Shown: positions 37,167 through 46,248, counted from the first letter of the stretch. The stretch: 64,000 bases of DNA from Anoxynatronum buryatiense (GCF_900182905.1 NZ_FXUF01000011.1:62001-126000); one strand, 5' to 3'. A program made the numbers and translations. Notes: generated from the letters alone by a model not told the origin.

Positions 37167-37679
37167 TTATCTTTCTGACAGCCATCTATCTGACAGCGGC
37201 CCTTCCAAGTATTTCACCAACATAACACCCACAATGCCCGGTATTACCTGCCCGACCCCGATACTCACCGCAAGAATTCCATAAGGAACGCTGATCAGCG
37301 GCGAAAGCCAAAGAGGCACCACCAACGTTGGAATCACCATAATGGGCAGCGCCACCAGTAAAAGATGCCCTTTTCTGGCATGCCTGCATCCGGCAGCTGT
37401 CAAAATACCTACCACAAACCCACCCATCATGTCCATGGGCCCCAAACCGCCCATGATGGTATTGCTGAGAAAATTGGCTGCACCCAGTGGAATGATTAAA
37501 ACCGGATTGATAGCCGCCAGAGCATACAGACTGGTGGCGATCCTCACCTGATACTGGCCAAAAGCAAAACTTTGGGTGAAAAACATGATGACAACATACA
37601 GCGCCATCACAATGGCCGAAAAGGTTAGACTGCGCGCATCGGCGAGTCCATTGCCTTTTTTGACTGTTTGATCTTTCAT
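37167..37679 (-). CDS. queT: QueT family transporter (queuosine precursor uptake)
   Basis: 170 residues, five to six transmembrane helices: SAIVMALYVVIMFFTQSFAFGQYQVRIATSLYALAAI, GAANFLSNTIMGGLGPMDMMGGF, VPYGILAVSIGVGQVIPGIVG. This is the QueT/ECF S-component-like family, commonly next to queuosine genes and under preQ1 control. Start at 37679 after AAGGGAAGGAGC. Longer upstream translation lacks family similarity and overlaps the leader. Confidence 0.88.
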   Translation of the reverse strand: MKDQTVKKGNGLADARSLTFSAIVMALYVVIMFFTQSFAFGQYQVRIATSLYALAAINPVLIIPLGAANFLSNTIMGGLGPMDMMGGFVVGILTAAGCRHARKGHLLLVALPIMVIPTLVVPLWLSPLISVPYGILAVSIGVGQVIPGIVGVMLVKYLEGPLSDRWLSER

Positions 37680-37880
37680 TTTCTGCTCCTTCCCTGAACA
37701 TATGGAAGAACAGCGCATCCTCCTGCTAAAACCGCCTGTCTGCAAACCGTTATAATGAACTGTTTTAAAGACATAAAAAAAAGGCACACCAAGGTACCAT
37801 GACAAAAAATGCCGTGTCGCAAGCAACGGCTGGCCCTAGTTTTGTTTATAGACAGGATGGTTTCGAACTGTCTTCTATAT
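37680..37880 (-). promoter_or_regulatory. queT-queF leader, candidate regulatory RNA
   Basis: About 190 bases of leader with a hairpin GCCGT...ACGGC near 37812-37832, and TTTTTTTT near 37780 on the minus strand, before queT. Leaders in front of queT often carry a preQ1 riboswitch. I cannot match this one to the class I core (no A-rich AAAAAACUA tail seen), so the call rests on context. Confidence 0.35.
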
Positions 37881-37978
37881 GACAAGCTTATTTTTGTCTA
37901 TCCTACCACATTTTCCACTTCATGACCATCCCTGCTGCTATGTTTATCTTTATCAATACCGCCTATCACGTGCCCCGT

Positions 37979-38120
37979 CTTACGTAGTCAACCAAAGGTT
38001 TTATATGATCCCGGCTGGAATAATCATGAGACGCGAGGAGTACCTGGTTCATGCCGTCTTCCATGGCCGTTCGGCCTCACTGCATAAACTGCATCTGCTT
38101 CATATATCTCCCCATTTTCT
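37979..38120 (-). pseudogene. SLH protein 3'-end remnant with downstream flank
   Basis: GCATAAACTGCATCTGCTTC is shared exactly with the SLH gene at 35171-36295. The minus strand reads GEIYEADAVYAVRPNGH, against GKTYEADAVYAVRPGLP. The next ~100 bases match the DNA downstream of that gene. The 5' part is missing. Confidence 0.8.
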
Positions 38121-38170
38121 CCTGCCTTCTGCCCTGTTAACCTGTTTCCTGGCTCCTTTTCTTCATATTC

Positions 38171-38953
38171 TTATGATCTGACCCATTCGCATGATCTGGC
38201 CAAACGAAAACCAAGGTCATCAATTTTAAAGGTGGGATGTCCCCGCCTTCTGGAAGTGGCGCCGCATCCTCTGGCTTCTTCTGCCCAGCTTCCACCACGA
38301 AAAACCCGATACTCCCCATAGGTTTTTTCGTCATACAAATCCCAACACCATTCCCACACATTTCCCAGCATGTCATACAAGCCCCATTGATTGGGTTGTT
38401 TTTTCCCCACTTCATGAACCCGCTCTTCTGAGTTATCTTCATACCAGGCGATGTCTGTGATCTCTCCATATCGATACCCTTCTGATGTGGCTTTACAGGC
38501 GTACTGCCACTCAGCATCCGTCGGTAACCTGTATCCATTTGCCTGCGGTTCAAATCCCACATTGCCGCTGTTTTTATCTATGGTATAGCATTCTTGTAAT
38601 CCGCATTTTTTTGACAGCAGATTACAGAATGAAACAGCTTCACACCAAGATACATTCACCACCGGCCTGTTGTTAGCCACTTCACCATCTTTCAATAAAC
38701 TTTTCGTTGACTCTCCCGTACTGCGAAGGATTGCTTCATACAAGCCTTCTGTCACCGGATATTTAGCCAATAGAAAAGCCTTGATCTCAACCCACTTTTC
38801 AATTTCTGTCAGTTTTCCCTTTTGGCCGGGCATGCTCATTTTAGAATCTGAACTAATCCATTTCTGTTCATCCCGATAGTCCCTCACTGTTTCCACACCG
38901 CCAGGAATCGGTCGCATAAAATGGTTTAGATATACCGTTAATTGACTTTTCAT
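38171..38953 (-). CDS. formylglycine-generating-enzyme (SUMF1) family protein
   Basis: 260 residues. FGE-sulfatase domain: YPVTEGLYEAIL, PVVNVSWCEAVSFCNLLSKKCGL, YRLPTDAEWQYACKA, NQWGLYDMLGNVWEWCWDLYDE, VFRGGSWAEEARGCGATSRRR and the terminal LGFRLARS. The true oxygen-dependent enzymes need a specific Cys pair that I cannot confirm. In anaerobes such proteins often bind ligands or modify kinases. Start at 38953 after TAGGAGTGAACC; the longer frame upstream translates exonuclease debris. Confidence 0.85.
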   Translation of the reverse strand: MKSQLTVYLNHFMRPIPGGVETVRDYRDEQKWISSDSKMSMPGQKGKLTEIEKWVEIKAFLLAKYPVTEGLYEAILRSTGESTKSLLKDGEVANNRPVVNVSWCEAVSFCNLLSKKCGLQECYTIDKNSGNVGFEPQANGYRLPTDAEWQYACKATSEGYRYGEITDIAWYEDNSEERVHEVGKKQPNQWGLYDMLGNVWEWCWDLYDEKTYGEYRVFRGGSWAEEARGCGATSRRRGHPTFKIDDLGFRLARSCEWVRS

Positions 38954-38990
38954 TGGTTCACTCCTAAGAAAGACACATCCTTTTTCATTG

Positions 38991-39026
38991 ACTGTTTTAA
39001 AGTCAATGGCAACGAACTCGATCCTA
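38991..39026 (-). pseudogene. exonuclease N-terminal fragment
   Basis: Minus strand reads RIEFVAIDFKTVN, matching MPIKFVAIDFETANN, the start of the intact exonuclease at 52758-53327. It is fused to the FGE-like gene's leader. Confidence 0.7.
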
Positions 39027-39074
39027 GCGTGAATGGGATAACAAGTACCGCACACGGGCAATAAGCGTCTCACA

Positions 39075-39092
39075 TTCATCGAATCGTTTCAT
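39075..39092 (-). pseudogene. start fragment of the Fe-S reductive-dehalogenase-like gene
   Basis: 18 identical bases (TTCATCGAATCGTTTCAT) to the start of the gene at 42189-43253, encoding MKRFDE. Confidence 0.45.
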
Positions 39093-39166
39093 CACTTCAC
39101 TCCCGTTCACCGGAGAGAGATTCAGCCGCTATTCTGCCACTGATTTCGGTTCTGGCTGGCAGCCAT

Positions 39167-39306
39167 TCTCTACCTTATAGAATATCACATTCGTGACCTT
39201 TCCGACTTCATTCACCTTCTAAAAATCTCTTGAACCAGGAAGCGAAAAACTATATTTTCCCATCAGCAATGGGCACCTTACTGTTAGCATGGAAAAAACC
39301 GCCGGC
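39167..39306. repeat. ~140-bp dispersed repeat, copy B
   Basis: Diverged duplicate of 36477-36615. It ends in the left half of the queF terminator (GGAAAAAACCGCCGGC), without a queF gene beyond. Confidence 0.8.
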
Positions 39307-39381
39307 AAGATGAGGATTGCAGGGTGATGTTGGTTCGGAAAAAAAAGATTGATAACTATTTATCGAGAGAAAAGATAATCA

Positions 39382-39411
39382 TTGACAATGGCTTGAAAGC
39401 TCTTGTAGAAT
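39382..39411 (+). promoter_or_regulatory. sigma-A type promoter of the chemoreceptor gene
   Basis: TTGACA (39382-39387), 18-base spacer, TAGAAT (39406-39411), about 78 bases before the chemoreceptor ATG. Confidence 0.6.
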
Positions 39412-39488
39412 GAACGGGAATACATATTAATCGTGATTATACACACGTTTGTGCGCTGCATGTCAGTCCGAGGAGATGGAATGGAAGG

Positions 39489-41537
39489 ATGAATCAGATG
39501 GAGCTGAAAAAGACTCAACGTAACGGGAGAAGCGGTACTATTAAAACCAGGTTGGTGTTGGTGCCTTTGCTGGTGGTCATCATTGTGGTGTCGGCCATTA
39601 GTGCTGCCAGTTCCTGGTTTAGCAGAGAGAGCCTGTTAAATCAGATGGAAGAAAACGGATACTACACTGCCCGTCAGTTCATAAGCAGAGTGGAAGACAA
39701 CGCGGATTCACTGGAAGCCTTGAATGGTTTACTGGAAGAGAAAATATTAACGGCTGCAAGGATGGCTGTCCGCAACGAAGTAGCAATGAGTGATGCGTTT
39801 CTTCTAAGCTTGGTGGCAGACTTTGGCATCTCAGATCTTTACTGGTATGACAGCGGGGGTTCCATAATCTATTCCACAGTGCCTGAGTACATAGGCTGGC
39901 AGCCTGATCCGGGGCATCCCGTACATCAATTTATGATCAGCGGCGAAGAAAGTCTTATGGAAGACATCCGCATGGACACCGAATCAGGGAATTATTTTAA
40001 GTATGGGTACCTGCGCAGTAACTCAGGTGATTTCATCCAGGTGGGCATTCCCGCAGATGAAGTGCAGGCACTGACATACAGGTTCAGCTATCAGTCTCTG
40101 GTGGAAAACATGGCATTGTCTGATGAGATCATTTATGCCCTGGTGATGGACCAGGATTTGAAAACCATCGCACACAATGATATGAATGAGCTGAACATCG
40201 TTTTTGATGATGAAGGCAGTATTTCAGCGGCCCAACGAGGTGTTCCTTACAGCCAGATGTGGGACTTTAACGGCGAGTCGGTCTTTGATGTTATATTCCC
40301 CGCTGTCATCAATGGTGAGCTACAGGGAGCCGTGGCCATTGGTTTTTCAATGGCTGATGTTAATGCCGCCATCACGAGAAATTTTTCAGTCGCCATTGGC
40401 GGCGGACTGGTTGGTCTGTTATTGCTGGGGTTGATCCTTTACTCCACCTCCAACAGTGTGATAAAGACCCTTCGGGTGTTGGGATCTCAGGCAAGTGCCA
40501 TGGCTGAGGGTGATTTCCGCCAGGATTTACCGGCGGCATTAAGTCAGCGGAATGATGAAATTGGCGGAATTGCCGAAGCCATTCGGTATATGCAGGATTC
40601 CATGAAAAAAATGATTCGCAATGTCATTGAAGCTTCTGAACAGGTGGCGGCTTCATCGGAAGAACTGACGGCCACCAGCCAGCAGTCTGCAACCGCCTCT
40701 GATGAAGTGGCACGAACCATCGAAGAGATCGCAAAGGGTGCCGGTGATCAGGCCAAAGACACCGAAAAAGGTGCCATGGCAGCCAATGAGCTGGGTGAAG
40801 TTGTCGAAAAAGATAAGCAGGCGTTATCAGCCTTGAACCAGTCGACAGATTCTGTCACCCGGTTAAAGGACGAAGGCGTTCGCACCCTGAAAGAGCTGAT
40901 TGTCAAGACACAAAAGAGCAGCCAGGGATCAGCCCAGGTGCACGAAGTGATTTTAAACACAAACAACAGTGCCGATCGGATCAACCAGGCCAGCGGTATG
41001 ATCAAAAACATTGCCGAACAGACCAACTTATTGGCCTTGAACGCAGCCATTGAAGCGGCTCGTGCCGGAGAAGCCGGAAGGGGTTTTGCGGTGGTGGCTG
41101 ATGAAATCAGAAAGCTGGCCGAGGAATCCAACCGGTTCACAGGAGAAATCAGCACCATTATGGCAGAGCTGACCGGACAGACCGGTAATGCTGTGAAAAC
41201 CATGGAAGAGGTTGCCAAAATCATTGAAGCACAGTCGGATAGTGTGGAAGAAACCAACCAAAAATTTGCAGGAATCAGCACTGCCATCGAAACCATGAAA
41301 CAGGCCATTCGGGAAGTTAACACTTCTGGTCTGGAGATTGAGAACAAAAAAGATGAAATCACGCAGATTTTGCAGAACCTGTCGGCGATTTCACAGGAAA
41401 ATGCGGCGGGTTCGGAAGAAGCATCGGCGTCTGTTGAGGAACAAACGGCTGCAATGGCAGAAATAGCCAATTCCAGCGAAGAATTGTCGCAGATTGCTGA
41501 AGAACTGAATCGTTTGGTACAGCAGTTCAAAATCTAA
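39489..41537 (+). CDS. methyl-accepting chemotaxis protein
   Basis: 682 residues. Transmembrane helix at ~22-42 (LVLVPLLVVIIVVSAISAASSW), periplasm-like sensor region to ~295 with a Cache-type pattern (DLYWYDSGGSIIYS), second helix (AIGGGLVGLLLLGLILY), HAMP linker, then the conserved signalling hairpin NIAEQTNLLALNAAIEAARAGEAGRGFAVVADEIRKLAEES. It relays ligand sensing to CheA/CheW; ligand unknown. No CheW-binding pentapeptide or che genes seen nearby. Downstream: its own terminator. Confidence 0.95.
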   Translation: MNQMELKKTQRNGRSGTIKTRLVLVPLLVVIIVVSAISAASSWFSRESLLNQMEENGYYTARQFISRVEDNADSLEALNGLLEEKILTAARMAVRNEVAMSDAFLLSLVADFGISDLYWYDSGGSIIYSTVPEYIGWQPDPGHPVHQFMISGEESLMEDIRMDTESGNYFKYGYLRSNSGDFIQVGIPADEVQALTYRFSYQSLVENMALSDEIIYALVMDQDLKTIAHNDMNELNIVFDDEGSISAAQRGVPYSQMWDFNGESVFDVIFPAVINGELQGAVAIGFSMADVNAAITRNFSVAIGGGLVGLLLLGLILYSTSNSVIKTLRVLGSQASAMAEGDFRQDLPAALSQRNDEIGGIAEAIRYMQDSMKKMIRNVIEASEQVAASSEELTATSQQSATASDEVARTIEEIAKGAGDQAKDTEKGAMAANELGEVVEKDKQALSALNQSTDSVTRLKDEGVRTLKELIVKTQKSSQGSAQVHEVILNTNNSADRINQASGMIKNIAEQTNLLALNAAIEAARAGEAGRGFAVVADEIRKLAEESNRFTGEISTIMAELTGQTGNAVKTMEEVAKIIEAQSDSVEETNQKFAGISTAIETMKQAIREVNTSGLEIENKKDEITQILQNLSAISQENAAGSEEASASVEEQTAAMAEIANSSEELSQIAEELNRLVQQFKI

Positions 41538-41585
41538 CGACCTGCCAATTCGTTGTCTGCATGCACTATGACCCCTGTTCAGTTC

Positions 41586-41610
41586 AACCCGGGCCTCCGT
41601 GGCCCGGGTT
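41586..41610 (+). terminator. intrinsic terminator of the chemoreceptor gene
   Basis: Perfect 10-bp GC-rich stem AACCCGGGCC / GGCCCGGGTT with a 5-base loop, then TT, 48 bases after the stop codon. Confidence 0.85.
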
Positions 41611-41634
41611 TCATATTGGGGGATATTTATCAAT

Positions 41635-41683
41635 TTTAGGTGAATTCATGAAGGAGTTGTCGTTTGATCGTTTTTCCTTCTTC
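41635..41683 (-). pseudogene. lipoprotein 3'-end fragment
   Basis: About 80 percent identical to the last ~48 bases of the lipoprotein gene at 43423-44037. The minus strand reads ...IKRQLLHEFT, against VKLQLLHEFT. Confidence 0.7.
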
Positions 41684-41700
41684 GGTTGACGGCATGTGGT

Positions 41701-42156
41701 TCATTCATTTTCTTCCCTGTTCCACCGATATTTTTTGTTGCGGTGCAGGGTATCGATCTGGCATTCCAGACACAGGCCATTGTGACAGCAGACGACCCCG
41801 CCGCATGCTTTGCACCGCCACTTTTCCGTTTCTTTTTCCAGAAATGCCTCTATTCCGTGAAAACGAAGGTATTTAAGGTTTTCAATCATGCTCATGTGAT
41901 ATTTTCCCCTGTAACGTCGGTCCAGTGCCTTCAGCCTTTTGCACGGGAACTCCTTGCATTCGAAGCAAAACCGGACTTTTCCTTCTGCCATCAGTTCACA
42001 GTAATGGCCCATGTGGGTGCAGTGCTCCCCTCGCGGGATACACCCCGGGCAATACTTCCGGCGAAATCCCTGTTTGTTTATATCATGCTGCATAAAAAGA
42101 TAGTGGATGCACACGCCACAGTTCATGCCACAGGGAGCGATGAGATTTTCATGCAC
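41701..42156 (-). CDS. DUF3795 domain protein (copy 2)
   Basis: 151 residues, ~85 percent identical in the Cys-rich segments to copy 1 at 9497-9949: PCGMNCGVCVHYL, YCPGCIPRGEHCTHMGHYC, FCFECKEFPCKRLK, WRCKACGGVVCCHNGLCLEC. GTG start, with AAGGAGTGGAG upstream. Function unknown; the cysteines suggest metal binding. It lies directly downstream of the Fe-S protein gene 42189-43253 and may be co-transcribed. Confidence 0.85.
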   Translation of the reverse strand: MHENLIAPCGMNCGVCIHYLFMQHDINKQGFRRKYCPGCIPRGEHCTHMGHYCELMAEGKVRFCFECKEFPCKRLKALDRRYRGKYHMSMIENLKYLRFHGIEAFLEKETEKWRCKACGGVVCCHNGLCLECQIDTLHRNKKYRWNREENE

Positions 42157-42188
42157 GGCGACTCCACTCCTTTTGTATCCGTTGTGTT

Positions 42189-43253
42189 CTAAACAAACCA
42201 GTTCACCGGTTCCTTGACCATGGGCCTGAGCTTGTACTTCTGGTTGAACTCCCGGAGGATTTGGTGCATGATCTCAGGGGAGGCGCCCATTTGCTCCACC
42301 ATCAGCGGGTTCAGCTCATTACTAAAAGGGCAGCTGGCCAGGCACACACCACAGTCTGTTCCCAGCATGCGCCAGCGTCGATAACAGTCAGTATCAGAAA
42401 TTTTCCAGCGCATATCACCGTTAATGAGTTCCTTATCTCCCCTGGGAATGGCCTTCCCCGGACAGGATATGGCGCACCGGTTGCAAAGTGTGCAAAACTC
42501 CTGAATTCCAAACTCGAAGGGCTTGTCTGATACCAGGGGAAGGTCGGTGGTAACCACACCCAGCCGGACCCGTGGACCAAACTCTTTTGTGATCAGCAAA
42601 CCATGCCGCCCGATTTCTCCCATCCCAGCGTCACGTGCTGCCAGAGGAGCTATGAGGAGATAGTTCCCATCCATATGGTTCCGGGCATCATACCCCAGGG
42701 AACGAATGTAATAAGAAACAATCATCCCGATAACAGCGCCATCCACATACCCCTTTACAGCAGCCAGGCTTTCCGGGATTCCCGGTGCCCGCAATATCAT
42801 GTCTTTCTCCATTTCCACCGCAAATACCAACCCATAAGGATGGCTGGAAGTGACGGATTCTCCGTAATGAGCAGCTTCCCGACCCCGGTGAGAGTAATAG
42901 TGATGATCCTTCATGGCACAGACGCCCGTGAGCTTTGCACCATAATAAACTGCCAAACCCTTCAGAAGCCGGGTCATTTCTTCTGGCTCCGGAACACCTG
43001 TTTTTTCTTTTGCCGGTTCCCCTTCACTCAGGTGCTTTATTTCCGACAAAAACTGGAAGGCGGACCCCACCAAAGGGGAATGGATGGGATGGTAGGTAGC
43101 GCTTCCGGGTTCTCCCAGGGGTGGCATTCCTCGCAGTGCACTGTCAATTTCCTTCATTTCCGGGTGGCGCCGGTAATAATCATCGTATTCGGGAGATCTG
43201 GGAGAATAGTTCATGCGGGCAAAGAGAATATCCCGTTCATCGAATCGTTTCAT
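42189..43253 (-). CDS. 4Fe-4S double-cluster protein (reductive-dehalogenase/QueG-like)
   Basis: 354 residues. C-terminal two-cluster ferredoxin: FCTLCNRCAISCPGKAIPRG and DCGVCLASCPFSN. Upstream part resembles the cobalamin-binding region of QueG and reductive dehalogenases (VKGYVDGAVIGMIVSYYIRSLGYDARNHMDGNYLLIAPLAARDAGMGEIGRHGLLITKEFGPRVRLGVV). No Tat signal, so cytoplasmic and not a classical respiratory dehalogenase. Substrate unknown. AGGAGAGATGCC precedes ATG. Confidence 0.82.
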   Translation of the reverse strand: MKRFDERDILFARMNYSPRSPEYDDYYRRHPEMKEIDSALRGMPPLGEPGSATYHPIHSPLVGSAFQFLSEIKHLSEGEPAKEKTGVPEPEEMTRLLKGLAVYYGAKLTGVCAMKDHHYYSHRGREAAHYGESVTSSHPYGLVFAVEMEKDMILRAPGIPESLAAVKGYVDGAVIGMIVSYYIRSLGYDARNHMDGNYLLIAPLAARDAGMGEIGRHGLLITKEFGPRVRLGVVTTDLPLVSDKPFEFGIQEFCTLCNRCAISCPGKAIPRGDKELINGDMRWKISDTDCYRRWRMLGTDCGVCLASCPFSNELNPLMVEQMGASPEIMHQILREFNQKYKLRPMVKEPVNWFV

Positions 43254-43422
43254 GGCATCTCTCCTGTTCTAAACTAATTGCCAGTGATCTTCGCACCTTT
43301 GGCATTCAGCCCTCCATGAGTCTGAAAGGTTTTCCCTATGACAATGCTGTGGCAGAAGCCACATTCGAAACGATTTTGCCTTGCAAATGGCACACCTGAT
43401 AGTCAGCATGTGCCCATCTTCT

Positions 43423-44037
43423 TTAGGTAAATTCATGAAGGAGTTGCAGTTTGACCACTTTTCCTTCTTCTATATAGAAGAAGAGATAAGTGTAAGGGTT
43501 GTCTTCGAACATGAACTCATAGCGGCCGTTGGTCCCGGAGGTACCGTCCATGCTGCGGGTCACTTCTGGGTATGCCAGCATCAGGTCGTCCAGCGTGTGA
43601 CCCAGGCCGATTCCTCGGTTGGTTGTGACACGCTGGTTTTCCGTTTCGATGTTGATGAGGTAGAACCGCCGGCCGCCCTGGGGTGGTGAAAAGAGAATGA
43701 GCCGTGTATCCTGATAGATCAGTGTCTTTTTATGACTTCCGGTGAAAGTGTCGGCATTTTCAAGGATGACGGTTTCTTCCATCAAAGGCGTGCCCAAGAT
43801 TTCTTCCAGGTTCATTTCGTCTTCATACGCTAGTAAAACGACTCTTCCTTCTGAAAAATGAAGAATGCCGTCATCTGAAATGCCTTGCTGGGAAGCTTCC
43901 TCCTGCAAAGACGCTTCCACTTCAGGCTGTTGTCCTTCTTCCGAAGGATGATCTGGCGGCGGTTCTGGATCATGTGTGCAGCCAATGGCAATTATCAGGA
44001 TAACCCACACCATTACTATGCAGCTCTTTTTTTTCAC
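43423..44037 (-). CDS. lipoprotein of unknown function
   Basis: 204 residues. Lipobox IAIGCTHDPEP followed by an acidic Pro/Glu linker, then a compact domain with repeated beta-strand pattern (GRVVLLAYEDEMNLEEILG, GRYEFMFEDNPYTYLFFYIEEGKVVKLQLLHEFT). GTG start with AAGAAGG upstream. No family recognised. Its 3' end is duplicated at 41635-41683. Confidence 0.7.
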   Translation of the reverse strand: MKKKSCIVMVWVILIIAIGCTHDPEPPPDHPSEEGQQPEVEASLQEEASQQGISDDGILHFSEGRVVLLAYEDEMNLEEILGTPLMEETVILENADTFTGSHKKTLIYQDTRLILFSPPQGGRRFYLINIETENQRVTTNRGIGLGHTLDDLMLAYPEVTRSMDGTSGTNGRYEFMFEDNPYTYLFFYIEEGKVVKLQLLHEFT

Positions 44038-44130
44038 GGATGTATGCGCCTTCTTTCCTTATGATTACTTCCTCTCCTGCCGGCGTCAACAGATTCTCAC
44101 TTGCCATAACCTTTCAAGGGTTTCCGGGGA

Positions 44131-44307
44131 TCAGATCCATTGCCTGCGATACTTATACAGGGCGACCAGAGCAAGCACGGTGCCTGCTATTATGGTGACA
44201 TCTCCATAAACAACGCCTGTGATAAACAGCCCCACTACACACAAAGAGACAACGATAAAGATCACTTTCGCCGCAAAAAATTGGTTGATGATTTCTGTCA
44301 TTTTCAT
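44131..44307 (-). CDS. small two-helix membrane protein
   Basis: About 58 residues: AAKVIFIVVSLCVVGLFITGVVYGD and VTIIAGTVLALVALYKYRRQWI form two hydrophobic helices. GAGGTG precedes several closely spaced ATGs, so the exact start is uncertain. Unknown function. Confidence 0.6.
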   Translation of the reverse strand: MKMTEIINQFFAAKVIFIVVSLCVVGLFITGVVYGDVTIIAGTVLALVALYKYRRQWI

Positions 44308-44537
44308 CATGCACCTCATTTCATGTATTGTTTTATATGGCTATTTTTCTCGTGGCTCGCTTGATGATCCACTGCGTGTGTGGATGATCAGACTGACGCC
44401 TTTCTAATCTCCACCCAATGAAGATAAACTATGCGCGCGTTAAACAACGGCGCTTCTTTCTCGTAGTAGAATAAGTAGTGTGATTAAACACTGATATCAT
44501 CCACCAAATGAATAGGTTGAAGGATGTGAAGGATGTG

Positions 44538-45302
44538 ATGCCAGTGAAACGGACACTAATCATCTATCATTCAGGTGCCGGGAGTACCAAAACCATCGCT
44601 GAGATATATCACGAAAAATTAAAAGACTTGTCACCAGATCTAATACCCATAACCTTACCTTTTCCCTATGAAATTCTGGGACATTATGATCTGATTGTGT
44701 TGGGTTTTCCAACTTACCATGGGGAAGCACCTCATTCCATGGTGCAGTTTGTCGAAAATATGCCTTCGTTTGAACCTCAAAAAACAGCTTTTCTCTTTAC
44801 CACCTACGGACTTTATCCTGCAAATGCATTGTATCATTTAGGAAAAAAGCTGAAGGAGAAAAATTGCGTATTATCTTTTACTGCAGGCTACCGGGCTCCT
44901 GCCACCGATGCGGCACTTTTATTACCGCCCATGAAACCACTGTTTCGGTATGGAAAAAACACTGTTAAAAAGTTGAATAATCACCTGGAACATATCCGAA
45001 AGTGCATTGTATCATCCCAGATTGTGGAAATAAATCCCCGGTTCAGGTTACATGCACTTCTTAACTACCCAAACCAGTACTTTGGTAAAAGGGTTACACA
45101 TCAACTTACGGTTGATGATACCCTATGTGTGCAGTGCAACCGATGTGTCCATCAATGCATCCTTACATGCTGGCATCGAGGCTCCAGCTCCTTGGTACCG
45201 GTTTATGACAACACCCACTGCGAATACTGCTTTAAATGTGTGCACCATTGTCCGGCCAATGCCATTATGTTATCTTCAAAGACAAAGGACGCCCCAAATT
45301 AA
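44538..45302 (+). CDS. EFR1-type protein: flavodoxin domain plus two 4Fe-4S clusters
   Basis: 254 residues. Flavodoxin-like N-terminal half (TLIIYHSGAGSTKTIAEIY phosphate loop, FPTYHGEAPHSM, FTTYGLYPAN), then a ferredoxin with CVQCNRCVHQC and CEYCFKCVHHCPANAI. EFR1-family proteins carry electrons in anaerobes. Start at 44538 because GTGAAGGA lies just before; a frame opening at 44508 has no RBS. Confidence 0.85.
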   Translation: MPVKRTLIIYHSGAGSTKTIAEIYHEKLKDLSPDLIPITLPFPYEILGHYDLIVLGFPTYHGEAPHSMVQFVENMPSFEPQKTAFLFTTYGLYPANALYHLGKKLKEKNCVLSFTAGYRAPATDAALLLPPMKPLFRYGKNTVKKLNNHLEHIRKCIVSSQIVEINPRFRLHALLNYPNQYFGKRVTHQLTVDDTLCVQCNRCVHQCILTCWHRGSSSLVPVYDNTHCEYCFKCVHHCPANAIMLSSKTKDAPN

Positions 45303-45396
45303 ACCAGGTATTCTATCAAAAAAGAAAAGAGGCGCTTTTGTCTTGCCTCCATCACGAAGAGTGTTTTGTTAATACAACCCAAGGGAGGAAATAAAA

Positions 45397-46248
45397 ATGA
45401 AGCAATTAAAAGTTGCCGGAATCCCCATGAACTCGGGAGGTTTTTATACCGGAACTGAAACGACCCCTAAAGTCCTTCGCGAGGCCGGATTGATTGATGC
45501 ATTGGAAAAGCAGGGAATCAGCGTACTGGATATGGGGGATGTCAACATTCCCAGTTATATACCCAGACACAATGTCCCTCCCATTAGAAACTGGCCCGGC
45601 CCCCGTGTTGTGTGGGAAGAGATCTGTCATCAATCAAAAGACTGGTTTCATGAAGATGAAGTACTATTATTATTTGGCGGAGACTGCAGTATTGAGACCG
45701 GTACGGTGCACAGCTTATACAGAAGGTACGCAGCCGATATTCATCTAATCGTCATTGATGCCCATATAGACGCTTACAAGCCTTCCGCCGATCATTGCAT
45801 GGGTGCGGCCGGAATGGGGCTGTGGTTTCTTCTGGAAGAAAATGATTTTCTTAACAGCTTGAAGGGATTTAGCGGCGACAACGTATCCATTGTCGGGTAT
45901 CAGCATGAATCAGAAATCAACACAGATGTTAAGAAGCACCCGCTGTCTGAACTGCGGGAAAAAGGAATACGCCAGATAATCCAAAAGGTTCTTCAGGAAA
46001 TCCCACAAAACCGAAAAATCATGGTGCATTTGGATTTGGATGTGATTGCCAAGGCAGAAATGCATGCCGTCTATTCTCCCAGTGAAGCCGGACTTTCTAT
46101 GACAGAAACCACAAGCCTTCTCCGGGAGATTCTTGCCGATTCCAGAACTGCCGGGGTCGAAATAACCGAATTTTTTCCTCCCTATGATCCCGACGGAAGT
46201 CAGTCTAAGGCGTTAATCAATATGCTTGTTGATGTCTTTAGAGAATAA
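45397..46248 (+). CDS. arginase/agmatinase/formiminoglutamase-family protein
   Basis: 283 residues. Ureohydrolase fold with LLFGGDCSIETG, VIDAHIDAYKP and MVHLDLDVIAKAEMHAVYSP. The usual Mn ligand His in GGDHS is Cys, and the last motif lacks the canonical DxDxxDP end, so this is an outlier subgroup and perhaps not an arginase. GGGAGGAAATAAAA precedes ATG. No arginine or polyamine genes adjacent. Confidence 0.82.
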   Translation: MKQLKVAGIPMNSGGFYTGTETTPKVLREAGLIDALEKQGISVLDMGDVNIPSYIPRHNVPPIRNWPGPRVVWEEICHQSKDWFHEDEVLLLFGGDCSIETGTVHSLYRRYAADIHLIVIDAHIDAYKPSADHCMGAAGMGLWFLLEENDFLNSLKGFSGDNVSIVGYQHESEINTDVKKHPLSELREKGIRQIIQKVLQEIPQNRKIMVHLDLDVIAKAEMHAVYSPSEAGLSMTETTSLLREILADSRTAGVEITEFFPPYDPDGSQSKALINMLVDVFRE

